Shown here: piece by piece, positions 26,202 to 35,588 of the stretch
How the letters are laid out: every line of letters begins with the position of its first letter
Position numbering within the stretch: position 1 is the first letter of the stretch
Source: Sphingobacteriaceae bacterium DW12
GTDB taxonomy: Bacteria > Bacteroidota > Bacteroidia > Sphingobacteriales > Sphingobacteriaceae
Direction of reading: 5' to 3'
Assembly (NCBI GenBank): GCA_000783305.1
Contig: JROE01000008.1
Span: forward strand, 124,001-188,000
Length of the DNA stretch: 64,000 bases
The notes under the pieces: generated by a model
Databases searched by the model: none
Seen by the model: only the letters and a program-made list of their open reading frames with translations
What the model was told of the DNA's origin: nothing
Translations under genes and position numbers: made by a program

Positions 26202-29200
26202 ATGTTTATGTATATCAAAAAAATAAATTCTATCGTACTATTTGTATTACTGGCTCCGAGTATTGCGTTCGGACAATCGAAAATAAAAGGGATAGTTGTT
26301 GACGCTGAAAGTAAGTCTCCATTGGCGGGAGTTGTCGTTTTTCCTAAGAAGGATTCGACAAATATGGTTTCCTCGGACAATGGGGGAAATTACGAAATCA
26401 ATGTTTCTGCCAAATCCGTTCTTGTTTTTCGTTCTATCGGATATAGCCTCAAGGAAATTGACATTTCCGAAAATCCCAATCAAATCATCAATATCGAACT
26501 TGACGCAATCAATTCCTCTCTCGAAGAAGTACAAGTTGTCGGACATGGAGTCCAGCGAAAGATCAGTGTCACAGGAGCAATCTCTACGGTCAATGTTAAG
26601 GAATTGAACCGTGGTGGAGTTACATCTCTATCGAATATGCTTGCGGGAAGAATCGCAGGACTTATTGGGGTACAGGGAAGTGGCGAACCTGGTAAGGATG
26701 TATCCGAGTTTTGGATTCGAGGGATTAGTACTTTTGGCGCCAATAGCAGTGCCTTAGTACTTATCGACGGGGTCGACAGGGGAGCAAGCAGTCTCAATGA
26801 TCTTGATCCACAGGATATCGAAAGTTTTTCAATACTGAAGGATGCTTCTGCTACGGCAGTATATGGAGCCCGTGGAGCAAATGGTGTTGTGCTTATTAAC
26901 ACTAAGCGCGGTAGCGAAAGTAAAATGTCCATTAGTGCCAATGTTAAATCTATGGTTGAATATCTACCCCGACTTCCAAAATATCTAAATGCATACGATT
27001 ATGCCACCCTTGCAAATGAAGCAAGGCTCGTTCGTGGCGAGAAGTCTGTCTATTCTTCAGAAATCTTCGATATTATTAAATATAATATGGATCCAGATCT
27101 GTATCCCGACGTGGATTGGCAAAATGAAATTCTCAAACCCAAGACGTGGGGCACGCAGGCCAATCTCAATATTTCAGGGGGAGGTAAGGTAGCCCGTTAT
27201 TTTATGAGCGGTACTTATCGTGGTAACGATGCAATCTATAAGCAGAGCGGCATGGAGGATTATAACTCCAATGTCAAACGTCAGCAGTACGGTTTTCGAT
27301 CTAATATCGACGTCGATGTTACAAAAACGACCTCTTTGGGCCTATCTCTGTCAGCTAAATTGATTGATCTTAATCGTCCCGGATTGGGTACTACCGATAG
27401 GATTTGGGAGGCCGCCGCCAATCTCACGCCGATGACGGTTCCAGTTATTTTTTCGAACGGACAATTCCCAGCTTATGGCAAAGAGGAAGATCAGACCTCA
27501 CCCAGTGTCTTATTAAATAAAACCGGTTTTTATACTGAGAAGAGCAATACCATAGAATCCATTATTAATCTAAAACAAGACCTTTCCTTTATCACAGAAG
27601 GACTTTCGGCCTCTGGATTAGTCTCCTTTGACAATGCTAACTATTATACTACCGGTAGGACCAAGATGCCTGATTTATATAAGGCTGTAGGCAGAGATTG
27701 GAATAATGGTCGCCTCTTGACACAAAAAACTGTTGTAGCTACACCTTCTAATTTTAGTTCTAATTCATTCGGTGTAAAGACTATATATATAGAGGCTAAG
27801 ACTAATTACGAGAAAAATCTTTTGGATGAACGCATCCGTACAGCGGCCATGTTTCTATATAATCAAAGAGACCTGCAACGTACCGATGCTGGAACATCTC
27901 TCTACGCTATTCCTAGAAGGAGTCAAGGTATTGCTGCCCGTGTCACGGCTTCTCTGGATGATATCTATTTTATCGAAGGTAACTTCGGATATAATGGTTC
28001 TGAAAATTTTCCGAAAGGAGAGCGTATGGGCTTTTTCCCCTCTGTTTCGGCAGGTTGGGTTCCTACGAGCTATTCCTTCATGCAAGAGCACCTAGCCTTT
28101 ATATCGTTCCTTAAGTTCCGTTACTCATTTGGATTGGTCGGTAATGACCAGATCAGTGGAAATGTACGTTTTCCATATCTTACTACTTTAGATATGTCGG
28201 CTCCTTCCTATGTTTTTGGGGATCAAGGGCAGACCAATTATGGCGGGGTCACTGAAGAAGTTATGGGGTCAACGGGGTTGGTGTGGGAAAAGGCTGTCAA
28301 GCAGAATTTTGGACTTGACCTTACACTTTTTAACGATCTTACCATCAATATTGATGGCTTTCTCGATCACCGTGACAATATATTCATGCAGCGAGCTACA
28401 TTACCAGGGACTATCGGTACTTCTACTATTCCTTGGGGTAATGTTGGACGGATGAAAAGCTGGGGTGCAGACGGGACAGTCTCTTATCGTAAAATGGTGG
28501 GCGAGTTTACTTTTGAAGGTCGCGGTAATTTTACAATAACTAGGGATAGGATAATTGACTATGATGAGGTAAAACCACGTTACCCTTATCTGGGGAAAAA
28601 GGGAACTAGTAATAATGTGACCAGGGGGCTCATTGCGCTTGGATTGTTCAAAGATGAACAGGATATCGAAAATAGCCCTGTTCAGTTTGGTAATCTGATG
28701 CCTGGTGATATCAAATACATGGATGTCAATGGCGATGGAAAGGTCGACTCCGATGACATCGTCCCAATAGGCGATTCCAATATACCTAAGTTTTTGTACG
28801 GTTTTGCTTTAAGCACCTCTTGGAAAGATTTTGACCTTAATATATTCTTCAGGGGAGCGAATCAAGTGGATTACTTCATGGGCGGCAAAGGATATTATCC
28901 ATTTGTTGGCGGGCAAACCGGCAACGTGCTTTCCATCGTAAACGACCCAGGTAATCGCTATGTCCCAGCCTCTTATTCAGGAGACCCAGCAACAGAAAAT
29001 CTGAACGCTCGTTTCCCGAGGTTAACCTATGGCGAAAATAGCAACAATAATCGTCCCTCGACCCACTGGCTGGCCGATGCAGGGTATCTTCGATTGAAGA
29101 CATTAGAATTGGGGTATACTGTTCCACAGGCATGGGCGAAGAGCATTTATACCAAGGGAATTCGAATTTCCATTATAGGGGATAATCTACATCTCTGGGA

Positions 29201-29297
29201 TAATGTGAAGCTTTGGGATCCAGAGCAAGCTAATTCCAATGGGTCGGTCTATCCGTTGACTAGATCCTTTACTTTCAACCTTCAGCTCTCTCTCTAA
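26202..29297 (+). CDS. SusC-like TonB-dependent receptor (no STN domain)
   Basis: This receptor has 1031 residues. A signal peptide (ending AFGQSK) leads straight into the carboxypeptidase-regulatory-like domain KIKGIVVDAESKSPLAGVVV. The TonB box region is EEVQVVGHGVQRK, and the plug shows VLIDGVDRGASSLNDLDP and ILKDASATAVYGARGANGVV. Unlike the other three complete SusC proteins in the window it lacks an N-terminal STN domain, and no FecR or sigma gene adjoins it. Regulation by a different type of sensor is therefore expected. An ATG at 26208 is an alternative start. It forms an operon with the IPT/NHL lipoprotein, SusD and a DUF4361-like lipoprotein. Confidence 0.95.
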   Translation: MFMYIKKINSIVLFVLLAPSIAFGQSKIKGIVVDAESKSPLAGVVVFPKKDSTNMVSSDNGGNYEINVSAKSVLVFRSIGYSLKEIDISENPNQIINIELDAINSSLEEVQVVGHGVQRKISVTGAISTVNVKELNRGGVTSLSNMLAGRIAGLIGVQGSGEPGKDVSEFWIRGISTFGANSSALVLIDGVDRGASSLNDLDPQDIESFSILKDASATAVYGARGANGVVLINTKRGSESKMSISANVKSMVEYLPRLPKYLNAYDYATLANEARLVRGEKSVYSSEIFDIIKYNMDPDLYPDVDWQNEILKPKTWGTQANLNISGGGKVARYFMSGTYRGNDAIYKQSGMEDYNSNVKRQQYGFRSNIDVDVTKTTSLGLSLSAKLIDLNRPGLGTTDRIWEAAANLTPMTVPVIFSNGQFPAYGKEEDQTSPSVLLNKTGFYTEKSNTIESIINLKQDLSFITEGLSASGLVSFDNANYYTTGRTKMPDLYKAVGRDWNNGRLLTQKTVVATPSNFSSNSFGVKTIYIEAKTNYEKNLLDERIRTAAMFLYNQRDLQRTDAGTSLYAIPRRSQGIAARVTASLDDIYFIEGNFGYNGSENFPKGERMGFFPSVSAGWVPTSYSFMQEHLAFISFLKFRYSFGLVGNDQISGNVRFPYLTTLDMSAPSYVFGDQGQTNYGGVTEEVMGSTGLVWEKAVKQNFGLDLTLFNDLTINIDGFLDHRDNIFMQRATLPGTIGTSTIPWGNVGRMKSWGADGTVSYRKMVGEFTFEGRGNFTITRDRIIDYDEVKPRYPYLGKKGTSNNVTRGLIALGLFKDEQDIENSPVQFGNLMPGDIKYMDVNGDGKVDSDDIVPIGDSNIPKFLYGFALSTSWKDFDLNIFFRGANQVDYFMGGKGYYPFVGGQTGNVLSIVNDPGNRYVPASYSGDPATENLNARFPRLTYGENSNNNRPSTHWLADAGYLRLKTLELGYTVPQAWAKSIYTKGIRISIIGDNLHLWDNVKLWDPEQANSNGSVYPLTRSFTFNLQLSL

Positions 29298-29322
29298 TAC
29301 TGGACTATTAAAGCAAAACGTT

Positions 29323-31329
29323 ATGAAAAAGACATATAAATATATCATCTTTACTTTCCTAAGTTTAGGATCCTTCGGTATCCATTCGTGTAATTTCCTG
29401 GAAATAGATCCTTATGTGCATGATCAATTTACGCTAGATTCTGTATTCAATCGAAAAGAATATACCCAAAAGTATCTGTCTAATATCTATAGTCACCTGC
29501 CTGACTACGCCTCGTCCAATTATTATACTTCGCAGTCTATGCCGTATTCATTGATTAGTGATGAGGCTATCAGTACTCTTGACAAAATCGGTACGCATAA
29601 TTATAATCGTTTTTCCAACAATCTGATGACCTCTGAAGGACTTGGGGGATATTCCAATCGCTGGGATTTCTTCTATCAAGGTATCAGAAAAGCTAATGTC
29701 TTTCTTGAAAATGTGGATAAATGCAAAGAGGTCTCTGAATTTCAACGTTCGGAATGGAAAGGAGAGGCACTCTTCCTTAAAGCCAATTTTTATTTTGAAC
29801 TGATGTTGGCATTTGGCCCCGTACCTATCGTACCCGATAATCCCGTTAGTTTTGATACACCCATCGATCAGATGATGTTAGCACGCAATACATGGGATGA
29901 ATGCAATATCTATGTCAGCAATCTGCTCCAACAGGCCGAACTGATGCTACCTGAGGTACCTCGTGACAATTCTGAATTCGGTAAGGCGACCAAAAATGCA
30001 TCACTAGCGGTGTTGTCCCGCTTAAGTTTATATAGTGCGAGCCCCTTATATAATGGTCAGAACGGGGAGTTTTCTAATTTGAAGACCAAGGAGGGGGTGC
30101 CGCTACTCAATCCGAATCTCGATATTGAAAAATGGGCTATAGCTGCTGCTGTTGCAAAGAAATTGATTCTCAAAAAACCAAACGACCTCTATACCGTCCC
30201 TAAAATGTCGAATACGCCACATCTTCCAGTTCCTGCCGAATTTCAAGGAAGTTTTCCGGACGGCGTGGGAGGGATAGATCCCTACCATTCATATGCAGAT
30301 ATCTTTAGTGGCGAGTGTGTACTTCCATCCGAAAACCCGGAGATTTTATTTGCTAAGATGAACTCTAATTTCAGTACCCGATACCTTATGCCTAGGATGG
30401 TGGGTGGATATTCCGATCTAGTCTTATCGCAGAATTTTGTCGATGATTTTTATATGGTAGATGGAAGGGATATCCACAATGCGAGCGCAGAATATCCATA
30501 TGGATCTGACTTTACAACTAATGAGACCATCTTTTCTGGAGATCGTGAGGGTAATGGAGTTACGCTGTTGCCCAATACCCACAAATGGTACGTAAATCGT
30601 GAAATGAGGTTTTATGCTATTGTTGCATTCAACAACTCGTACTACCCCTCTACTTCTACTCCTCCCAATGCCATCGATCCTCAAGATGGCAAAGTGGCTA
30701 AGTACTTCCGAGATTCAAAAAGCGGGAAAGACTATGCGTTGAATGGTACCAACGCCGACCCGGAAGATTATCCTATGACGGGATATCTCTGTAAAAAGTA
30801 TGTACATTTTGAGGATTCTTATATCTCGGGTGGACGTCTGAAACGCAAATATAGTGTTCCCTATAGAATGGCAGAGGTATATCTAAATTATGTAGAAGCC
30901 CTCAACGAACTTACCGGCTCACATACCGTAAATGGCATTGTAGTTTCCCGGGATATCGAAGAGATGAAACGGTACTTTAATATGATTCGATTCCGGGCTG
31001 GTCTTCCTGGGCTCACCAATGCCGAGCTATCAGATAGAGACCTACTACGAAAGATTATCCTTCGAGAACGAAAGTTGGAGTTTGCATGGGAGCAGAGACG
31101 TTATCATGACCTAAGAAGAACCAAGCAGGCAATGGTTTATGAAAATGAAGTACAGATGGGACTCAACGTTAGTGCAAAGGAAAATGAGAAAGATAAGTTT
31201 TATTCCATTGTAAGGCTCAATGAGCGATCGTATCTATATAAGGTCTTCACGACAAGACAGACTTTTCTGCCCATCCCAAAAGGTGAGGTAGACAAGAACT
31301 ATAACCTACAACAAAATATCGGATATTAA
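29323..31329 (+). CDS. SusD/RagB-family nutrient-binding lipoprotein
   Basis: This 668-residue surface lipoprotein has a signal peptide ending at GIHSC and then NFLEIDPYVHDQF. SusD landmarks include WKGEALFLKANFYFELMLAF, ATKNASLAVLSRLSLYSASP, PYRMAEVYLNYVEALNEL and LRKIILRERKLEFAWEQRRY, ending PIPKGEVDKNYNLQQNIGY. It is longer than typical SusD proteins (about 500-600 residues), with extra loop sequence in the middle. It lies 25 bases after SusC and 10 bases before the DUF4361-type gene. Confidence 0.95.
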   Translation: MKKTYKYIIFTFLSLGSFGIHSCNFLEIDPYVHDQFTLDSVFNRKEYTQKYLSNIYSHLPDYASSNYYTSQSMPYSLISDEAISTLDKIGTHNYNRFSNNLMTSEGLGGYSNRWDFFYQGIRKANVFLENVDKCKEVSEFQRSEWKGEALFLKANFYFELMLAFGPVPIVPDNPVSFDTPIDQMMLARNTWDECNIYVSNLLQQAELMLPEVPRDNSEFGKATKNASLAVLSRLSLYSASPLYNGQNGEFSNLKTKEGVPLLNPNLDIEKWAIAAAVAKKLILKKPNDLYTVPKMSNTPHLPVPAEFQGSFPDGVGGIDPYHSYADIFSGECVLPSENPEILFAKMNSNFSTRYLMPRMVGGYSDLVLSQNFVDDFYMVDGRDIHNASAEYPYGSDFTTNETIFSGDREGNGVTLLPNTHKWYVNREMRFYAIVAFNNSYYPSTSTPPNAIDPQDGKVAKYFRDSKSGKDYALNGTNADPEDYPMTGYLCKKYVHFEDSYISGGRLKRKYSVPYRMAEVYLNYVEALNELTGSHTVNGIVVSRDIEEMKRYFNMIRFRAGLPGLTNAELSDRDLLRKIILRERKLEFAWEQRRYHDLRRTKQAMVYENEVQMGLNVSAKENEKDKFYSIVRLNERSYLYKVFTTRQTFLPIPKGEVDKNYNLQQNIGY

Positions 31330-31339
31330 ATTCAGTATC

Positions 31340-32221
31340 ATGAATAGAAAAATTTTTTTATTACCTGTGACAATGGCACTTGTTGCTACATTTAGCGTTT
31401 CGTGTAATAAGGATCCACTTGCTCAATATGGAGAGCAGTATAAAAAGACGGTATATCTCGTGCACTCGGAGAGTATTGAATACGTTAGAGAGCACTCCTT
31501 TGAAAATGTCGACGATACCATTACGTTTTCGATTTACTGTTCTTCCTCTGAGCCAATTACCAGTGATTTGACAGTATCACTAAAAAAGGATCCACGAGTC
31601 CTAGATTCTCTGAATTTTATCAACAGTCTGGGCAACGCTAACTATATCCCCAAAGAACTGTTGGGGGCAGAGCGTTACAGTTTCGAAAATGGATCGACGA
31701 TTATTCGTACGGGTACACAATACGGCTTGTTGAAGATTCCGGTTAAGTTAACTGGAATAGATGTTGATAAAGAGTACGTTCTTCCCATTACACTTACTGC
31801 TAATGATAGGGCGTTTGATATCAATCCTAAATTGCAGTCTATTGCTTATAGGCCTGTTATGATTAATAGATTTTCCGGAATTTTCACCGGGTCATCCAAA
31901 TTGTCTACCGAGACTTCTCCAAGAGCCATCTCTCCGAAACTCGTTGCGATGGAAAGGAATAAAGTTCGATTGCCCATACACAATCTTTCTGATGACAAGG
32001 CAATGTTGGCTACCAATTATATGATATTGACGATACAGGAAGATGGTAAATCCGTCGTTGTAGAATCCTATAAAGACTCAGAGGTCACCGATGAAGGGGG
32101 AAGCGAATATGATGCGATCTCTAAGCGATTTACATTGAACTATTCCTACAAAGATGGTGCGGCAAAGCGGTCAATAAAATCAGTCATTCAGAATATCGAT
32201 GCGATAGAGAATGAATTGTGA
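31340..32221 (+). CDS. DUF1735/DUF4361-type lipoprotein of a SusCD locus
   Basis: This 293-residue lipoprotein has the lipobox FSVSC. The N-terminal half looks like the BT_3987/DUF1735 beta-sandwich common in Bacteroidota polysaccharide loci (ENGSTIIRTGTQYGLLKIPV and VDKEYVLPITLT). The C-terminal half (IAYRPVMINRFSGIFTG, then RFTLNYSYKDGAAKRSI) matches DUF4361-type proteins, which end in an extracellular ligand-binding fold. It is the last gene before a strong terminator, so this operon carries four exported proteins and no enzyme. The family call rests on motif recall rather than a search. Confidence 0.75.
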   Translation: MNRKIFLLPVTMALVATFSVSCNKDPLAQYGEQYKKTVYLVHSESIEYVREHSFENVDDTITFSIYCSSSEPITSDLTVSLKKDPRVLDSLNFINSLGNANYIPKELLGAERYSFENGSTIIRTGTQYGLLKIPVKLTGIDVDKEYVLPITLTANDRAFDINPKLQSIAYRPVMINRFSGIFTGSSKLSTETSPRAISPKLVAMERNKVRLPIHNLSDDKAMLATNYMILTIQEDGKSVVVESYKDSEVTDEGGSEYDAISKRFTLNYSYKDGAAKRSIKSVIQNIDAIENEL

Positions 32222-32233
32222 TTTATCCTTCAC

Positions 32234-32277
32234 AATTGGATGGGGAGCTAACGTTTATGATAGCTTCCCATCCAATT
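32234..32277 (+). terminator. Rho-independent terminator after the IPT/NHL-SusCD operon
   Basis: A 17-bp stem with one mismatch (32234-32250 and 32261-32277, 10-base loop) is followed by TTTTG, 13 bases after the stop of the last gene. The convergent DUF1398 gene ends 23 bases further on, so it may work in both directions. Confidence 0.85.
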
Positions 32278-32299
32278 TTGGGTAAATTTAGATTCTCAC

Positions 32300-32689
32300 C
32301 TATTGAGGTATTGCTTCTGTCATGACTTCATTTCCTACTTTGTCGTAATAGGTGCACGTCATCTTGTCCAGGGACACGTACCATTTTTCAATCCCCGTTT
32401 CTGCGCAATGCTTACAAAATGTTATATAGTCTGTTTTTCCCTTTTGATGTAATTTTAGACAATAGCTGAATTTTTTTTTATCACTAACTTCGGCGACTGT
32501 TAGATCGTCGTATTGCGGTTCAGATTTGGTTTGAAAGTCATTTTTACCAAAGTATTGCGTATGACTGTCTTCGACCCATGTTTCAAAAGCGAATACACCT
32601 AGTTGCTTGATTTCTTGGATATATTTAGGGAAATCAGCTCCTGATTTTACTTTTTGGTGAGCCTGCTCAATTTGTTCTACAGTAAACAT
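32300..32689 (-). CDS. DUF1398-family protein
   Basis: This 129-residue soluble protein has no signal peptide. The opening FTVEQIEQAHQKVKSGADFP, the central FETWVEDSHTQYFG and the late KHCAETGIEKWYVSLDKMT block match the DUF1398 family. That family is widespread, is sometimes labelled a phage envelope protein by old annotation, and has no assigned biochemical function. It is 12 bases downstream of the TlpA-like reading frame on the same strand and could be co-transcribed with it. No function is inferred. Confidence 0.85.
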   Translation of the reverse strand: MFTVEQIEQAHQKVKSGADFPKYIQEIKQLGVFAFETWVEDSHTQYFGKNDFQTKSEPQYDDLTVAEVSDKKKFSYCLKLHQKGKTDYITFCKHCAETGIEKWYVSLDKMTCTYYDKVGNEVMTEAIPQ

Positions 32690-32701
32690 GGCTTCTATTA
32701 T

Positions 32702-33238
32702 CTACAGTTTGGACAATTGAGCGACCAAAGTCTGCCAATCGAATCCAAAATCCGTTGAAATTAACTTGCCCTCGGGTGTGACGATATACTTGCTTGGATA
32801 TCCACGTACTTTATACGTAATTTCCACTTGATTATCAGATATCAACACTGGTATATCATAGTTGTGGTCCGACAAAAAGCGTTGTACTTTTTCCTTGGTA
32901 TCACGACAAGCTATGCTCATAAAAGCTATATTACTCATTTTATCCTGCTTTAATCCTAGGTAATATTGATTTAATTTTGGCATTTCTGCGACACAAGGGC
33001 CGCACCAAGTACCCCAAAAATCAACTACCGTCCATTTACCCTCAAGCTGCTTGGAAGAAAAATCCTTATCCGCAATATCCTTTAATAAAAACGACGGTGC
33101 ATCTGGAAGTTGCGGAATAATATCATTCTTGAAAAAATTTCCAAAGTTGGCTGAGTCATAGTTTTCGCGATAGAAAGTCGATAGGCTGTGAAAGCCGCTT
33201 CCTGGATTATTTAGGAATTCTTGGATATAACTTTGCAA
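32702..33238 (-). CDS. TlpA-like thioredoxin-fold domain (C-terminal part of a frameshifted gene)
   Basis: This 178-residue frame contains a complete thioredoxin fold of the TlpA/ResA type: FLLKDIADKDFSSKQLEGKW, then the redox motif WCGPC in VVDFWGTWCGPCVAEMPKLN, and the cis-Pro region GYPSKYIVTPEGKLISTDFG. It has no ATG; the only start is a TTG inside the end of the upstream frame, and it has no signal peptide, although such domains act in the periplasm. Its first ~50 residues (SYIQEFLNNPGSGFHSL) belong to the helical linker normally joined to the upstream domain. I read it as the C-terminal third of the gene at 33211-34914, separated by a -1 frameshift near 33249-33252. Confidence 0.8.
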   Translation of the reverse strand: MQSYIQEFLNNPGSGFHSLSTFYRENYDSANFGNFFKNDIIPQLPDAPSFLLKDIADKDFSSKQLEGKWTVVDFWGTWCGPCVAEMPKLNQYYLGLKQDKMSNIAFMSIACRDTKEKVQRFLSDHNYDIPVLISDNQVEITYKVRGYPSKYIVTPEGKLISTDFGFDWQTLVAQLSKL

Positions 33239-34914
33239 TGCGACATCATTTTACCTCGTTTACTTAACAACTTAAAATAATCTTCACTGTAGTTTTCTTT
33301 TGATTTCAAAAACACGCGATCGTAGAAACTACCGTAAGCTTTTTCTGTACCACTTTTTGGAGAATAGTAGGCTGCTTTTTCTAAATAGGAAAGTGCTTGT
33401 TCTTCTTGGTCCACTGGCGTAGCCTCATAGGCTAAATAGTGCGCATACGCCAAATGCGCTTTTTGTAAGAATCTTTTCTTATCTGTCTCGTCCTCGTATA
33501 ATGGACGTATTTTGTCTATAATATATTGGATCTTTTGGACGTCTGAAGCTCCCTTTTTGGAGAGGAGCTGTTGAACCAATAAGGCATATCTCCCAGCATT
33601 GCCTTGGTCCCAATAGGGCCTCTCCATATTTAGTATTTCCTGTTGGATACGCTTAAGCGTGTCAACATGCTCTGTTTGCATTGCAGTTGTCCATAGATAC
33701 ATGGGGCTGGCTGCGATGCGCTCCCTCTCGCCAAATTGATTGGCAACAATTTGCAGGTATTGCAACGATAATGTGTCGAGGTGCAGTACATGCTGACTTA
33801 ACGTTTGCTGTAGATAACTGTATAACTGCCCATCATCCAGTAGTGGGATGATTTGACGGAATTCGTCTATTGGGATATTCCCGGATGATAACTTGTTGCT
33901 GAGGTGGTAAGTATGTGCAATCAGATTTGGAGATATACTCTTTAAAGCTTTTTCGTATATCTTGTAGTCTCCAAAGTTTTGCAGATGCCTTAATTTAGTG
34001 GTCACATATTCAGAATTTTTTGCATATTTCGGCTCATACAACTCGATATATTGGAACAATTTCAAGCTATCTGTTTTGTCTTGTTGGCCTAATGCGCTGC
34101 TCCAATAACTACCATTCACAATCATCTCATAATAATCGTCTTCGATAGCCTTTGAGCAGTATTTGTCCGATCGCTGAATTGCTAGATTATTATAATTTTT
34201 TATTCTTTGTCCGCCTTCCACCAAAAAGGAATAGATTACGTTCCGATTTCCGATGTCCACCAGGTTCGTTTTCGGGTCAAAGCTGGCATTGCCTTCCAGT
34301 ATTGAGGTACTATCTGCTTTGGTATAGTTGAGTGATACCATAGATTTATTCCGTTTGAGAATATGATATGTTACGCCGTCTTTGGTTATGTTTGCGTCGT
34401 TGGCTGTTTTTCCACCTAATACAGGCGGTTCCGAAAAATATAGAGAATGTACGAGGTTCGACAACTCCGAAAATGTATTGGCCGATATGTTGGCCATCAC
34501 GTCCTCTTTGATTGCCCAATCGGTAAGCTGTTGTTTGATTTCATCTTTCCATTTAAGTGAATCGATGTTGACCATACCCCTGTTGACTGTAAATTGCAAC
34601 GGCTTTTTCAAAGCATAAATGTCGGTAATTGCCGAAGCCGAACTCATAAAGTTTTTTCCTTGGCCCAAGTCTCCGGTAGAAAATGTACGATCGACTCCTC
34701 CTTTACCCTCCATGTCAAGACCATCTACCTTTAGCTCCATCAGATTATTGTTTTTTGATAGTTTCTTGAGTTGTTGCAACGTGATGTAATAGGTTTTTTT
34801 GCTACTTATCGTATTAAAACTGCTGTTTTGATTTACGACAAAGTGGAAGGTTGCCATTTTTTGTGCTATGCAAATTTGTGTACACAAACCGATTAGTATG
34901 AGCAGGTATTTCAT
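33211..34914 (-). CDS. Exported N-terminal part of a TlpA-like protein, frameshifted before its thioredoxin domain
   Basis: This frame has 567 residues. A Sec signal peptide (1-~17, ending CIAQ) is followed by a large, mostly helical region typical of long Bacteroidota TlpA-family proteins. The last 10-12 residues (MMSHCKVISKNS) look out of frame. In the -1 frame the sequence continues smoothly as GKMNDVALQSYIQEF into the thioredoxin domain encoded at 32702-33238. The switch point coincides with an AAAA run (plus-strand 33249-33252). The natural product would be a ~740-residue periplasmic thiol oxidoreductase. Whether this is a real mutation, a sequencing indel or translational slippage cannot be decided here. 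Confidence 0.75.
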   Translation of the reverse strand: MKYLLILIGLCTQICIAQKMATFHFVVNQNSSFNTISSKKTYYITLQQLKKLSKNNNLMELKVDGLDMEGKGGVDRTFSTGDLGQGKNFMSSASAITDIYALKKPLQFTVNRGMVNIDSLKWKDEIKQQLTDWAIKEDVMANISANTFSELSNLVHSLYFSEPPVLGGKTANDANITKDGVTYHILKRNKSMVSLNYTKADSTSILEGNASFDPKTNLVDIGNRNVIYSFLVEGGQRIKNYNNLAIQRSDKYCSKAIEDDYYEMIVNGSYWSSALGQQDKTDSLKLFQYIELYEPKYAKNSEYVTTKLRHLQNFGDYKIYEKALKSISPNLIAHTYHLSNKLSSGNIPIDEFRQIIPLLDDGQLYSYLQQTLSQHVLHLDTLSLQYLQIVANQFGERERIAASPMYLWTTAMQTEHVDTLKRIQQEILNMERPYWDQGNAGRYALLVQQLLSKKGASDVQKIQYIIDKIRPLYEDETDKKRFLQKAHLAYAHYLAYEATPVDQEEQALSYLEKAAYYSPKSGTEKAYGSFYDRVFLKSKENYSEDYFKLLSKRGKMMSHCKVISKNS

Positions 34915-35079
34915 TGGTTAATGATTTAATTTACCTAAGATAGAAAATAGATCGAGATAATCCCATCCTTCAAGATAACTACAAGTTTGTCTAGCAATGC
35001 CCTTATTCACATCCTTCTGGATGATAGAAGGGGGGGATTGGTTTATGGCACGAGTGTAGGTACTTGTACCCGTTACAGG

Positions 35080-35262
35080 TTATTTCGTTTTTCTATTCCA
35101 TAACAAAAAAATGATGGAGATAATGAACGTGATGATGTAAATAATCGCTAGCCCGGGTTTTTCGAAACGTAGCGTTTCAAAATCAAACTTTCGGTATAGT
35201 GTCACGCCCAAGATGATTGCTATTACACTAAAAGTAAATGTTAAAGCATTTTTCTTTTCCAT
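35080..35262 (-). CDS. Small two-helix membrane protein
   Basis: This 60-residue protein has two hydrophobic helices (ALTFTFSVIAIILGVTLY and AIIYIITFIISIIFLLW), a short polar linker and a charged tail, WNRKTK. Positive residues at both ends suggest cytoplasmic termini. No family was recognised. It is a monocistron between the TlpA-like gene and the divergent esterase operon. Lack of an overlapping gene and the coherent hairpin-like topology support it being real. Confidence 0.6.
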   Translation of the reverse strand: MEKKNALTFTFSVIAIILGVTLYRKFDFETLRFEKPGLAIIYIITFIISIIFLLWNRKTK

Positions 35263-35588
35263 ATTATTTTGCGCTATTAAGTTAATGAAGATGCCACTTT
35301 GCTAATGCTATTTAGCAAATCAAATTTAAGTGTATTTCTATGAATTTTAACAATCTTATGTTATTTGTCTCGATGTCGTATGGTGCGACGATGCACTGTC
35401 ATTTTGAATGTCTCCACGCTAACTATCGCCAGAAGGAATGCCTTCTTTCCGGTTACCGTACACCGATTCTCTTTTTCTAATCAATAAATAATCTCAAAAA
35501 TTTTACAACTAACTTAGCCGCGACCTAGTGGTACAGGACGGTTTTTGTTTTTGATTTTTGTACATTTACAGCTAGTAAATCTAAATCT
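35263..35588. other. 326-base divergent intergenic region
   Basis: This is the promoter region of the small membrane protein (-) and the esterase operon (+). No coding potential is seen. A short perfect hairpin (AGAAGG 35431-35436, CCTTCT 35441-35446) followed by TTCC is the only clear symmetry. No confident promoter was placed. Confidence 0.5.

Noticed and set aside
33240..33260. Programmed -1 ribosomal frameshift in the TlpA-like gene
   Set aside because: There is no classical slippery heptamer and no obvious downstream structure; a simple one-base indel in the A run explains it.
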